Part shown: positions 32,916 to 44,372 of the stretch, in pieces
Layout: the number at the start of each line of letters is the position of its first letter
Numbering within the stretch: the first letter of the stretch is position 1
Assembly: GCF_032452875.1 (NCBI RefSeq)
Contig: NC_083881.1
Span: 66,533,689 to 66,597,688, forward strand
Source of the DNA: Bos javanicus
Lineage: Eukaryota; Chordata; Mammalia; Artiodactyla; Bovidae
Reading direction: 5' to 3'
DNA length: 64,000 bases
Notes under the pieces: generated by a model
Told to the model about the DNA's origin: nothing
What the model saw: only the letters and a program-made list of their open reading frames with translations
Databases searched by the model: none
Made by a program: the position numbers and the translations under genes

Positions 32916-33409
32916 AGAATGTACTTGTGGGAGTTAATCAGGGGCAGCAAACAAGAAATTTCAGTTTGTGCTTTTTCACTTCACATTCCAGTTTTCTTTC
33001 ACATTAGAGATAATTTTCTCCCTGCAATCTTCCATTAATATTTAATGATGCTCAAAACCACTTTTAACCAGCGCTAGGACAAGCATTAGTGCTTTAAGAA
33101 GAAACGGAAATAAAGAATAAGAATGGGGAGTGCTGCATTCCAAATTCAGACTCCCAGCACATTCCCATAGTTATCTCCTGCTCTGCCCTCCCCACCAGAA
33201 TTTCACATTCATTAAGCAAGTGACTCATTGATTCAAAGGAATTGTACTTCTGAGAGCTTAATCTTCAAATATTCGAAATTTACAGACCCTAGCCAAATTG
33301 CTTTTGATAAGAAGAGAGACAGAGTAGAGGACTCTTAGCTGGAGAAAGGAGCCAGGAAGAGAGAAACAATACATCCTGCAAGTGAAGTTTATTAAGTAAA
33401 ATTTAATGT
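32916..33409. other. Intergenic sequence, nothing recognised
   Basis: No coding or repeat signature was identified. Confidence 0.45.
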
Positions 33410-33546
33410 CAAGGAATTCCTTGGTGGTCCCATGGTTAGGAGTCTGCACTTTCACCATCAAGTTCAAATTTTCCATCTCTCGTAGGGGGCCTAAAATCCT
33501 GCAAGCCGAGCTGCAGCATCAAAAATTAACAACAGCAGCAGAACAC
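33410..33546 (+). repeat. CHR-type SINE (short form), diverged
   Basis: It begins GGAATTCCTTGGTGGTCCCA and shows the CCTGCAAGCCGAGCTGCAGC body. Confidence 0.78.
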
Positions 33547-33586
33547 TTAAGCTTTTCCGGTAAGCAGCCTGAAGTGACCTCTAAAA

Positions 33587-34130
33587 ATCGATCCAGAAAC
33601 CCCACAAAATCATGCAAATCTTCGCGTTCACTTTAAGAACATTTGTGAACCCTCCGGCCATTAAGGGTATGCATATCCGAAAAGCCACCAAGAATCTGAA
33701 GGATGTCATTTTAAAGAAGCAGTGTGTCCATTCCATTGTTATGGTGGAGCTGGGAGGCATGCACGGGCCAAAGAGTCGTGCTGGACACAGGCTGGTGACC
33801 CAAAAAGAGTGCTGAGGTTTTTCGTGCCCTTGCTCCAAAATGCAGAGGGTAATGTTGAGCTTCAGGATGAGATGTAGATTCTCTGGTCATTGAGCACATT
33901 GAGGTGAACAAAGCCCCGAAGATGTGGCACAAGACCTACAGAGCTCCCGGTCAGATCAACCCATCCATGAGCTCTCCTTGGACATTGAGGCGATCCTTAC
34001 TGAGAAAGATCACATTGTTCCTAAACCAGAAAGAGGAGGCTGCACAGAAGAAAAAAGGTATCCCAGAAGAAACCGAAGAATCAAAAGCTTATGGAATGCA
34101 GCAAAAAATAAATGCAAATAAAATTAAAAC
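33587..34130 (+). pseudogene. RPL17: Processed RPL17 pseudogene
   Basis: An intronless copy of ribosomal protein L17 mRNA. Recognisable pieces in order are NPTKSCKS, AIKGMHIRKATKNLKDVILK, KKQCV, VNKAPKM, INPSMSSPW and ILTEKDHIVPKPE, but they sit in different frames and stops occur, so it cannot encode the 184-residue protein. The first codons are lost or scrambled. It closes with ATAAATGCAAATAAAATTAA and an A-rich remnant of the poly(A) tail, as expected for a retrocopy. No clear target duplication was seen. Confidence 0.92.
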
Positions 34131-34338
34131 AAACACACAAACACTTTATGCCAGTGACTTTGGAACTGTATTTATTTGGATGCAAGAGAATATATGGATT
34201 GGCCACAAAAGAGAAACTGTGGTTTCCCCAGGTAATTAGTCACAGCTTGATCACTTGTTTTTCAAACAGTAGCATATGTAGCTGGAACACTGATTGCAGT
34301 CATACAGTGCCGTTTAGACAAGTCACCTTGATTTCATC

Positions 34339-34580
34339 CCTGCTGCTGCTGCTAAGTCACTTCAGTCGTGTCCGACCCCATAGATGGCAGCCCACCAGAC
34401 TCCCCTGTCCCTGGGATTCTCCAGGCAAGAACACTGGAGTGAGTTGCCATTTCCTTCTCCAATGCGTGAAAGTGAAGTTGCTCAGTCGTGTCCGACCCTC
34501 AGTGACCCCATGGACTGCAGCCTACCAGGCTCCTCCGTCCATGGGTTTTCCAGGGAAGAGCTCTGGAGTGGGGTGCCAAT
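34339..34580 (-). repeat. Bov-A2 SINE dimer
   Basis: Antisense: (TGC)n, first unit, linker GAAAGTGAAGTTGCTCAGTC, second unit. Confidence 0.92.
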
Positions 34581-34586
34581 CCCTAG

Positions 34587-35071
34587 TGTAACCAAAAGTG
34601 CTCTGCTCAAAAGCCAATAAAGAGGCAAGGTGAGTGGAAAGGAAAGTTTGCTTTATTTCGGATGCCGGCAGTGGGGTGGCAGGGTGGCTGTGAGGGGGGA
34701 TTGGTTATGCAGAGGGCTGATCAGCGTATCTAGTTGTTTTAAGTACAGTTAGTCTTCCGTTCCAGGGTCAGTTTGTTCCCATTTCTTTGAGGCCAGTTCT
34801 CGGAATTGTGACAGCTTATGTCATGGCTGCAGTCTGGTCATCATGTAGTTAACTTCGTCCACCTGGTGGGGGTTTCAGTATCTATAAAACAGCTCACCGG
34901 ATATGGCTCAGAAGATTATCTGTAGCCCTTGAGGAGGAACCAAAAGGTCCTTGACTTTGCTTAGCGACTAAACCATTATTGTTTTGTCTAGTTTGACTGT
35001 TTTCCGTGGTTTCTGCATTTTCTCATTTCTCTGATTAAACTTATTTTTTGACTAAAGTTTTCCCACAGACA
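34587..35071 (-). mobile_element. Solo-like ERV LTR (family shared with 43.8 kb)
   Basis: On the minus strand it begins TGTCTGTGGGAAAACTTTAG, has TTTTATAGATACTGAAACCC and CCGAAATAAAGCAAACTTTC (polyadenylation signal), and ends GCACTTTTGGTTACA. The same series occurs on the plus strand at 43787-44372. No internal genes adjoin it. Confidence 0.82.
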
Positions 35072-35272
35072 AATGGCAGTCTGAGAACATGGGGGAGGGG
35101 GCTGGGGAGCCACAGGACCCTGCTCCGTTTTACCAGAAGCCTCAGCTTCTGGGGACACGCTTGCTTCTTTTCTGCGAGGGTGAAGGACAACAGCCTCCAT
35201 GGCCTTGGTCAGGTTGCCCTGCAATTCACCTGTCATCCCTCCTCTCCATCCTTCACTGACCCCGTGGTGCTT

Positions 35273-35487
35273 TCACTGTGTTTGCTCAGTCCTGTCCAAC
35301 TCTGCGGTCTCAAGGACTGTAGCCTGCCAGGCTCCTCTGTCCATGGAATTCTCCAGGCCAGCATACTGGAGTGGGTTGCCTTTCCTTCCTCCAGGGAATC
35401 TTCCCCACCCAGGAATCGAACCCGGGTCTCCTGCGTCTCCTGCACTGGCAGGCAGACTCCTTACCACTGTGCCACCTGCCTTCATTT
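35273..35487 (-). repeat. Bov-tA SINE
   Basis: Antisense copy; an internal 9-bp duplication (CTCCTGCGTCTCCTGCACT) is present in the tRNA-like part. Confidence 0.9.
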
Positions 35488-36027
35488 CCAGATTTTAAGC
35501 CCTTCTTACCTCTTGGACATCAGAGCTTGCAGCCTCTTCATCACAGGGCTTTTCCCTTATCATCTTCTCCAGTTTTTCTCTCCCTAGATCCTCCCCTGCC
35601 CCCTTCTTCCAAGTTCAGGTATTTTCCAATGAGTAGGGGGAATTTTTTCTTTCTGTCAGATAATGCCACTCTCTTTCTTTTGTCAAATTTCTTCTTTCTA
35701 GAACACATTACATTTCAATCTATCTGTTTGAGATCCAAATTACCCAGTGTTACTCTGGGTGGTGACTGTGTGTAAGACATAAAGGTTACAAGCGTTAGAA
35801 CATTCTGCTCCTGCTCCCAGAGTTTATTGTGTAGACTGGTGCACAAGTCCCTGTGATGCTATTCAGAATGTGTGCCAAGCATCCTTACAGCCACAAACAA
35901 AATGCATCAGGAAAGCAGAGGGATTAATTACATTAAAACTGTGGGGAATTAGCATTTCAGTTGGGCCTTGTAAAGGGTGAATAGAGTACAGACCAGAAAA
36001 GGTGAAGGAAGAGACATTTTTAAAAAA
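35488..36027. other. Intergenic sequence, nothing recognised
   Basis: Pyrimidine-rich from 35490 to 35700; no gene was identified. Confidence 0.45.
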
Positions 36028-36352
36028 ATTAATTTTGTTGAAGTTTAGTTGATTTACAACGTTGCGTTAAATTTGTGCTGTACAACGAAGGGTGTCAGTT
36101 TAACATACATACATATATATATTTTTCATACTGTTATTACTATTTTGCCTGTGTTGTGTAGCTTGTGGGATCTTAGTTCTCCAACCAGAGATTGAACCCA
36201 GACCCATGGCAATGGACTCGCTGAGTCCGAATCCTTGGATCTCCAGGGATTCCCTCTTTTTCTTATTCTTTTCTATTATGATTCATCACAGGATACTGAA
36301 TATAATTCCCTGTGCTATGCATTAGGACCTTGTTTATCCATTCTCTGTAATA
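36028..36352 (-). repeat. L1 3' end interrupted by a CHR SINE
   Basis: GTTGATTTACAACGTTGCG on the left and ATAATTCCCTGTGCTATGCA on the right of the SINE at 36121-36256 belong to one antisense L1 end. Confidence 0.82.
36121..36256 (-). repeat. CHR-type SINE inserted in L1
   Basis: GGGATCTTAGTTCTCCAACC and ATTGAACCCAGACCCATGGC are the antisense body; the end is CTCCAGGGATTCCCT. Confidence 0.82.
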
Positions 36353-36499
36353 GTTTGCAAGAGACACTTGATCTGGGAGTTGTATAGAGCCAGACAGTCC
36401 TCTGGGAGAGGGAAGGTCTCACTTGAACTACCTCCATGACCTCAGCAAGCAGCTGTCCCAGGAGCGACCTCAGGAGCCCTCTCAAAGCTGAGAAATTCA

Positions 36500-36825
36500 G
36501 GGCTTCCCTGGTGACTCAGTGGTAAAGAATCCACCTGCCAATACAGGAGACGCGGGTCTGATCCCTGGTGTGGGAAGATACCACATCTTATAGCAACTAA
36601 GCCCATGGACCACAACTACTGAGCCTGTGCTCTGTCTAGAGCCTGGGAGTTACAACTATTGAGCCCATGTGCCGTAACTACCGAAGCCTGAGCGCCCTAG
36701 AGCCCTTGCTGTGCAACACGAGAAGCCACTGCCATGAGAAGCCCTCACGCTGCAACGGGAGAGTAGCCACTGCTCACCGCAACGCATACAGCAATGAAGA
36801 CCCAGTGGAGACAAAACAAATTAAA
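36500..36825 (+). repeat. CHR-type SINE (long form) with 15-bp target duplication
   Basis: It starts AGGGCTTCCCTGGTGACTCA. AAAGCTGAGAAATTC occurs at about 36485-36499 and 36826-36840. Confidence 0.92.
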
Positions 36826-36840
36826 AAGCTGAGAAATTCC

Positions 36841-38129
36841 AAGAGCTACTACTTAACTCCTGGAAATGTAAAACGGGGCTCAACACCTTCCCTAGCCGCG
36901 TTGGAAAGGGGGGCCACATGCCTATGCCAGAGGGCGCTGTGGAATGTCTATAAGGAGCTCATCATTTAATAAGGGAGACAGTGTAATACATAGAAAACAT
37001 AACAGCAAGATAAGTGCTTAGGTATCTTTAGCACACAGGGTGCTATGAGAACCTCAGATCTCAGCTTTGGAAAGGTCAGAGGACTTCCCAGAGGTGATGA
37101 CAGCTAAATTCCAAATCATAAGATAAGTTGGGGTTGGCCAAGGAGTGAGACAGAGGACAACTTGGGCAGGATGGGAGCAGGATACCCAAGGGTCTAGGGG
37201 CTGGTGAGCCCCAAGGTTAGAAACAGAAAGTAGTACAAAAGCTGGGACTTACCATTTGGAAGGAAAAGGGGCAGATGAGAGAGTGATGGGGCAAAGGAAG
37301 TTCAATGGGTGTCAGTGTAGCTAGGGGATGTAATAGAAGAGGAAAAGCTTCTCATGCCATGCCCCTCGGATTATTTTTCCTGAGGGAACTTCTGAACCAC
37401 TGAGGTTTTTGTAAATATTAAACACACATGACTTGAAAAATTGATGCCATGAGCCTAAGGGACATACAAATGAGATAAGCAGGGCCTACTACCTGACTTG
37501 TGGGTCAGGTGCAGACTGAAACTGCGAGGTCTCTGGTTTAAAGGTTGTTAGGAATTTGAAGATGACGACAGTGGAACATTAACCCAAGCATGGGCCCTTT
37601 GAAGTGGGGGGGACCCTGAGTACTGCCCAGGTCGCAGGCCCATGAAGCTGGCCCTAGGGACAGGTCCCATATTTCTCTCAGAAATTAAAAACAAAACTAA
37701 ACAACAGTTTAAAAAAAAGTGAGAGCTGTCTCTTGTTCTGTCAAATAACAAAGAATAGCTTCATGGAGGCTGTGATCAATGCCAATTTTATAGGAGTATG
37801 TGGAAGCAAATAAGTCGGATGCCAGATGATTCATTAAAGAATCTGGATCTTGTCCCAGTCAGGGGTCAGGACTGTGAAGGTCAGAGCGTGGAACTGGCTC
37901 CAGCCCTGAACTGCAGCCAAGGCGGAAGTCAAAAAGCACAATTGATATGCTCTGAGATCCATGTAATGAATCATATATTTATTAAAGCGCACATTTGGAG
38001 TTTGCTCAGGTTCTGGACTGGGGCTTGTGAGAGAGACAGCCTAAGACCCAACCTCTCCCTCCAAGAACCTCATGGAGTACAGAAAGAGACAAGAGGGGCA
38101 GAGGGAGTCATCAGTGGTAGATACTGTGG
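36841..38129. other. Intergenic sequence, nothing recognised
   Basis: About 1.3 kb without a repeat I can name. Open frames are short and unrecognised. Confidence 0.4.
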
Positions 38130-39070
38130 CTAACAACACAACAACAACATTCGGATGAATAGTGATGTTAGCATGGCATACTCTTTAGTTTATCAACGTT
38201 TAAAGATTTGGAATGCCACCAAATGCAGCTGTACCCATCAGAGTTCAGTCAGGAAAAGAGAAGCCAATCTAGACATTTTACACAACGGGAATGTACTGCA
38301 GGGAATTGGTTCCTATAATAACATACTTCACCAGTGCCATCTTGACCCACTTTAGAAGACATGGCTGCAAACGCTCAGTTCAACTTTGCAGGCAGTTTGT
38401 TACGCGCCCCCCACCCCCCCCCCAACAAACTGCTTGCCTTATCAGGCTCTAACATGCCTGTGTTACAATATGCACTTACCCAAGGCCAGAGGCTCCAGAT
38501 ATCCAACACCCAGGGTGGCGCTTTCTTCCTTGGGTCGGCAGTTATTCAAAATACCCAGTCCCCAGGAAGCCCTCAAAACCTTGCGAACCTCGCCCCGCTT
38601 GCCATACAGAAGCTACAGTCCAACCTGCCCCCGGGTGGTCCAGTCTGGATGTCTTCTCTACTGTGGAGCCTTCAGTCACAGAGTTCTGCCTTCCTGCTCT
38701 CTGAGTGTCACTGTGTTATGTCCCACCAGTGAAAGACAACTTAAATCTTACACCACAGTTGCACCCGGATGAGAAGGCCGACAGTGGACACTGAGGCAAC
38801 CCAGATATTGGCAAAAATAGGAAGGGCACTCCCATCTCCACCCTGCTAGAGCGGTGACCATGGGAAGGGTGGAGCTGCATGGGGGCGCAGATCTCTGTAG
38901 ACAGGCTGCTGCTGGTGCAAACGCCTCCTGAAGCAGAGAGAGGGGAGGACTGCCTTGGCTTCTCTCTCCTCCCCTCCTCCAGGCGTCTGCCAGCGCTTTC
39001 CATTGGCTGAACTCCCAGAAACCAGCTGACAAGGAGTGTGGGAGACAGACTTTCCTGCTTACCAAGACAG
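38130..39070 (+). repeat. Probable old L1 3' region
   Basis: GTTCAGTCAGGAAAAGAGAAGCC, CAGGGAATTGGTTCC and the purine-rich end with TTTCCATTGGCTGAACTCCC resemble ancient mammalian L1 3' regions. A C-run is at 38407-38421. Open frames of 95-128 codons here are not recognised proteins. Confidence 0.4.
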
Positions 39071-39084
39071 CAGGTGGTACTCTG

Positions 39085-39501
39085 TGTTCACAGCAGCATT
39101 ATTCACAAAAAAATGGGGACACAACCCAAGTGTCCAGATGAATGGATAAACACAATGTGAGATACATACAGATACAGATACATAATGGAATATTATTCAG
39201 CCTTAAAAAGTCAGGAAATCGTGTCACATGCTACAGTACAGGCGGACCTTGAAAACCTTACACTGAGCAAAACAGGCCAATCACAAAAAGACAAATTCTG
39301 TCTGCTTCCACCAACTCGAGGAATCCAACGTTGTCAAATTCATAGAAACAGAACACAGAACGGTGGTTGAGGGGAGGAGGATAAGCAGGGGATGTTTTTC
39401 ATGGGTACAAGTTCATGGTTTGCAAGATGAAAAAGTTCTGTTTCATAATAGTGTGACTATACTTAACATTGCTAAACTATACATTTAAAAATGGTTAAGA
39501 C
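39085..39501 (+). repeat. L1 3' region
   Basis: GGATAAACACAATGTGAGATAC, GGAATATTATTCAGCCTTAAA and TAACATTGCTAAACTATACATT are typical L1 text. Confidence 0.8.
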
Positions 39502-39790
39502 AGGACTTGCCTGGTGGTCCAGAGATTAAGAATCCACCTGCCAAGGAGGGGAACACAGGTTCGATCCCTGGTCCGAGACGATCCCACATGCTGTGGGGCA
39601 GTTAAGCCTGTGAACCACAACTACTGAAGCCCACGAGCCCTAGGGCCTGACCTCCAGGAGAGAAGCCACTGTCAGGAGGAGCCCACGCACCGCAGATAAG
39701 AGTAGCCCCTGCTCATCACAGATGGAGTAAGCCCACCGCATCAACAAAGATCTAGTGCAGGCAAAAATAAATAAATAAATAAAATTTTTA
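39502..39790 (+). repeat. CHR-type SINE (long form), first of a pair
   Basis: GGTCCAGAGATTAAGAATCC to (AAAT)n. Followed by a second copy of the target AAAAATGGTGAAGATAG. Confidence 0.88.
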
Positions 39791-39806
39791 AAAATGGTGA
39801 AGATAG

Positions 39807-39988
39807 GGACTTCCCCGTGGTCCAGAGGTTGAGAATCCGCCTTCCAATGCAGGGGACACGGGTTCAATCCCTGGTTGGGGAACTAAGAGCCTACAGGCGG
39901 TAGAGCAACTAAGCTCACTGGCCCCAGAGTCTGCATGTCGCAATTAAGACCGGATGCAGCCAAATAAATAAATAGAAATTAAAAAAAA
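39807..39988 (+). repeat. CHR-type SINE, second of a pair
   Basis: GGGACTTCCCCGTGGTCCAG to an A-run, followed by a third target copy AAAAAGGTTAAGATAG. Confidence 0.88.
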
Positions 39989-40395
39989 AAAAGGTTAAGA
40001 TAGTAGATTTTGTTATGTGATTTTTTCCCATAATAGATTTTTTTTTTATGATATTCTGATACCTGCTACAGCAAGGACGTACCTGGAAAAATGTTAGGCT
40101 AAGTCAAATAAACCAGTCTTAAAAGGACAAATATGGTGTGATTCCATTTCAATAAGGTATCAAGAGTAGGCACATTCTTAGAGATGGAGAGTAGAATAGA
40201 GCTTACCAGAGGTTAGATGGAGGTGGAGAGCTTGTGTTTCACGGGTACAGAATGTCTTTTGGGGATGACAAAAATTTCTGCAAACAGTCATAACAGTTAC
40301 GCAACACTGTGAATGTATTTAATCCCATTGAATTGTACCAGAAAAAAGGGTTAAAAGGCTAAATCTTGTTATGTATATTTTACTACACACACAAA
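39989..40395 (+). repeat. L1-derived sequence
   Basis: GGTGTGATTCCATTTCAATAAG and CACTGTGAATGTATTTAATCCC are L1 3' text of the same type as at 22.3 and 39.4 kb. Confidence 0.65.
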
Positions 40396-40559
40396 AGAGC
40401 AGCAGAGGGGAACTGAATGAACTGAGAGCAATGAGACCTCTAATCCTGAATTGTTATCAAGTAATTTATCTTCGTTCGAGATCTACACAAGCAGGATCTG
40501 GCAATGCCTTAGGTCCTGAAGTAGGGAGATCAGTTAATCTCCCTTTATTCGGTTTATAG

Positions 40560-40950
40560 AATTCTGTAATAAAAGGGCATGCGTTCAAGACATAATTTGC
40601 CAATGATTGTGTCTTTGGAAGAATCACTTAATCTTTCTGATTTTTACAAAATGTGAATGATAATCCTACCTTTACGGTTGTTGAGAGGTTATTACAGAAT
40701 AAAGCATGTTCCATGCCTGGCACACAGTAAGCATAGTAAATGGTAGATTTAGACAAAATTAACATTATGTAGCAGCTGCTAGTGTTTTACATGTATTAGG
40801 GAAGTTCACAACAAACTATGAGTTAAGTATTAAAAGCCCTGTTTTTTCAGATGAGAAAACTGAGGGTCCAAAGCTTTAAGCCATGTGTCCTGTGTCTGGC
40901 TGCCAGTGGTGTCAGTGCCAGAATTTGGATCCAGGGTGGCCTCACTGCAG
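40560..40950 (+). repeat. MIR-like remnants (two)
   Basis: GCCTGGCACACAGTAAGCATAG (about 40716) and AGATGAGAAAACTGAGGGTC (about 40850) are MIR-core motifs; two separate remnants seem to lie side by side. Confidence 0.5.
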
Positions 40951-41766
40951 AACTTGAGTACATTCAGCTCTTCATGCTGCCCTTTAGATCCTGTCCTCAG
41001 GCATTCACAACCAGAGGAACAGAGCACATGCGTAAAGACTAAATAAAACCACCAGCCAACACAGGCAATTGCTCCTGAAAATATACATGGGAAACTAGCA
41101 TGCTCAAAAGCTGATGCAGTCGTTTCTCTTACCGGAGAGTTAAGAATCTTTCTAATTGCAACACGAGCTTTGATGATATTATCCCAGCTCTTTACAAGTT
41201 TCTTAATTAGTTTCCTTCACAAATGAGAAGAGCCAACTAGCCCACATTGACCAGGGACCCTCTGATTGAGAGATTCACAGCTCTGGCATACCCAAGGATT
41301 CCTCTCCAGTGTTTGAAGTTATGAGACCTGTGTTCCTTATGACTCATATCAGCACTTTAATTTTCCATTTTCCATCCATGGTTATAAATTAATAAGGGCT
41401 AAAATGCAATAAAATATTTAAATGCTTGTACAAAGAGTTCCTTAAGAGGGCAACACTGCTAAAATTGGCAGCATCAGCAGGTGAGATCACAGGAAGGTTG
41501 TCAACTGAGAGATGAAAGTTCAAATTCATTAGAAGAAATGTTTGCTAAGGGATGGTCGATTCTGTTACTGACCTGTACACCCAACAGTCTGGATCGCTTG
41601 CCATGGTGCCCCTCCCACCAGGAAAATTAGATACCCCTGCCCTCTAAACTCAGGAGTCCCCATGTGACTTGCTTTGGCCAATAAAATATGGTTAGAAGTC
41701 AGGTGGGTGGGAGTTTTCAGACTCAGATGATGGTTACCAGGTTATCCCTCCTTTACCTGGAAACAG
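40951..41766. other. Intergenic sequence, nothing recognised
   Basis: No coding or repeat signature was identified. Confidence 0.45.
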
Positions 41767-41976
41767 GGGCTTCCCTGGTGGCTCAGTAGTAGAGAATCCG
41801 CCTGCCAAGTCAAGAGACACGGGTTTGATCCCTGGGTCGGGAAGATCCCCCTGGAAAAGGAAATGGCAACCCACTTCAGTATTCTTGCCTAAGAAATCCC
41901 ACAGACAGAGGACAATGGTGGGCTACAGTCCACAGGGTCGTAAAAAGAGTTGGACACAACTGAGCAACCAAACAAT
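41767..41976 (+). repeat. Bov-tA SINE
   Basis: Sense copy starting GGGGCTTCCCTGGTGGCTCA. GGAAACAGG lies on both sides as a likely target duplication. Confidence 0.92.
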
Positions 41977-42889
41977 AACCAGGAAACAGGCAACGTGACA
42001 GGTTAAGACTGCTCCATCAGCAGTCCCAGGGTGAAGAGACATGGATTACAGCCACAGCCAATCCACCGTAGACACGCAGTGTGGGCAAGAAATGATTTGT
42101 GGGGTTGTTTGTTAGCGCAGTGACCTCGCCCTCTGTGATGATACAGGTTATCAGTGTGCCACGGATGAAAATGTGGGTGTTGCACAAGTGAATTAAGAGC
42201 CCAGAAGTGGCACCTTCCAGCAAAGTCACCAGGCAATTGGCTGAAAGTTAACAGGAGATTGAGGCAAACTGAAAGGCTTCCTAGCGGACTTGGGCCCTAA
42301 TATGAGCTGCAAAGGAAAAGGAGAACCCAGACCTCTTCTTGTTCCTATTTTAATTGACTGGCCATCGATTTTCAAATACCAGTAATCGAAAGGCCAACAA
42401 CAAAAAAAGGATACGAGAAGTTAAGTTTTTATACTTAAGAAGAAAACGATTAGAGGAAAGTGAGAACTATTCACAATCATATAATGAACAATTTTTGTAT
42501 CTCAGACTTCATCACATTCTAAGATTTTGCTGTCTGTGCCTCCTGTTTTTCCTAAAGAAATATGATATTATGGATACAGATTCAAGCTTCCTGTATACTC
42601 TTCCCTCCCTGATCCTATTTCCCTCCTTTACAAAACCTCCTACTCAGTAAGTTAGTTATTTTAAAAAGCTAGAGACCATCAAAATGAAAATCCCACTTTG
42701 AAAAAAAAATATTTTTTGATGGCAAAATTGAGAAGCATACTTAAAAAAATTATTATATCTGATAATATCAGATAATCATTAAAAATGCCCTTGTCAGAGA
42801 GGGAACTGAGGGAAAAATAAGATAATATTTCATGACTATATCACTGTTTTATCCAGTTATCCTGTCTTTTAAGGATTTAACAGGGTCAT
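41977..42889. other. Intergenic sequence, nothing recognised
   Basis: AT-rich after 42.35 kb; a 98-codon plus-strand frame here is not recognisable. Confidence 0.45.
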
Positions 42890-43025
42890 GACATTTCAGA
42901 GTGAAAGAGTTTGGGACTGACTTGGCCCAATGTCTTCATGCTTTGCTTGAGAAACTGAGAGGTGGAGCAACTTGCCCAGAGTCACACAGATATCCGTGTC
43001 GGTGCCAGAATTTTGTCTGCACATA
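42890..43025 (+). repeat. MIR-like remnant
   Basis: GAGAAACTGAGAGGTGGAGC then ACTTGCCCAGAGTCACACAG is the MIR 3' core. Confidence 0.65.
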
Positions 43026-43107
43026 ACATCACCTTCCAAGAACAGCAAGGAAGAGAGACTGGGAGGGCGGGCTGGCTGTCAGTGCAGAGTATACAGAGCA
43101 GCTTTAG

Positions 43108-43312
43108 AGGGCCCTGGTGGTTCAGGCAGTAAAGAATCTGCCTGCAATGTGGGAGACCCAGGTTGGATCCCTGGGTCGGGATGATCTCCTGGAGAAGGGA
43201 ATGGCAACCCACTCCAGTATTCTTGCCTAGGAAACCTCATGAACAGAGGGGCCTGGCGGGCTACAGTGCTTAGGACCAAAGGAGTTGGACACGACCGAGA
43301 GACTAACACTTT
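43108..43312 (+). repeat. Bov-tA SINE
   Basis: Sense copy: GGGCCCTGGTGGTTCAGGCA to GACCGAGAGACTAACAC. Confidence 0.92.
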
Positions 43313-43390
43313 GAGGAGCAATCCTGAGGTGTCCGAGGCAGTGGAGTGAAAAAGGGAGTGGGCAGTCATGTGGAAAGAGCTGGTCTTGGG

Positions 43391-43571
43391 AGCTTCCCTG
43401 GCGGTCCATTGGCTAAGACTCCAAATTCCCAGTGCAGGGGGCCCAGGTTCGATCCCTGGTCAGGGAACTAAATCCTACGTGCCACAACTAAGAGTTCACA
43501 TGTGTCAACCAAAAAAAAGTCCCACGTGCTGCAATTAAGACCCCGCACAGCCAAATAAATATGTAAAAGAC
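43391..43571 (+). repeat. CHR-type SINE
   Basis: GGAGCTTCCCTGGCGGTCCA head, GGTTCGATCCCTGG B-box, tail AAATAAATATG. Confidence 0.9.
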
Positions 43572-43786
43572 GAAGAAAAACTGGTCTTCCCGAGGGGCCT
43601 GGAGATTGTGGGAAGTCAGGAGAGGCCCAATGACTGTGCCCAGGCCCATGGCCAGTGGTGATTGTCCGAAGACAGTGTTACCTGCTGGGTCACCTTGACA
43701 ACCAGGAGCTTCACTGGAAGGCTGAGTGGTCTCAGTGAAACAGAGCAGGACTGTGTGGTCCTGGCCCCCATCCCCTGACCATGTCT

Positions 43787-44372
43787 TCTGCCTGTGGAAA
43801 ACTTCAGTCAAAGAATAAGTTGAATCAGAGAAGTGAGAAATGATGAAACAAAGAAAAACAGTCAAAGGAGACTAAATAATAATAATGTAGTCATTAAGCA
43901 TAGTCAAGGACCTTTAGTTCTTTCTCAAGGGCTCTAGATAATATTCTGAGCCATATCCTGTGAGCTGTGTTATAGATACTAAAACACCAGTTGGAAAAGT
44001 TAACTACATGATGACCGGACTGTACCCAAGATATGAGCTGCCACAATTCCAAGAACGGACCTCAAAGAAATAAGAACAAATGACCCTGGAACTGAAGATT
44101 AACCGTACCTGAAACAACCAAGATGACGCTGGTCAGACCACTGATGGCAAATTTGAAGATGATATCAGAGATGACTGTCCTATTTCTGCATGTAGCCTCT
44201 CCCTGCAATTCTATTGCCCCCTGCTTGTCGGGGGAGGGGGCAGGGGGGAATTGGCCTTCGAATAGATACCTGCCACCCTACCCCTCAAGTTGCCAGCATC
44301 TGAAATAAAGCAAAATTTCCTTTCTACACACCTGGCTTGTGTATTGGCTTCTGAGGGGTGAGCAGCTGGCCT
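43787..44372 (+). mobile_element. Solo-like ERV LTR (family shared with 34.6 kb)
   Basis: CTGTGGAAAACTTCAGTCAA, CATAGTCAAGGACCTTTAGT, GAGCCATATCCTGTGAGCTG, GTTATAGATACTAAAACACC and CTGAAATAAAGCAAAATTTC (polyadenylation signal) match the minus-strand LTR at 34587-35071 in the same order. Edges approximate. Confidence 0.8.

Noticed and set aside
34112..34591. A 159-codon plus-strand frame after the RPL17 copy
   Set aside because: Its C-terminal half is antisense Bov-A2 and its N-terminal part is pseudogene 3' sequence.
38361..38772. Overlapping 123- and 128-codon plus-strand frames
   Set aside because: They lie in sequence resembling an old L1 3' region and have no recognisable domain.
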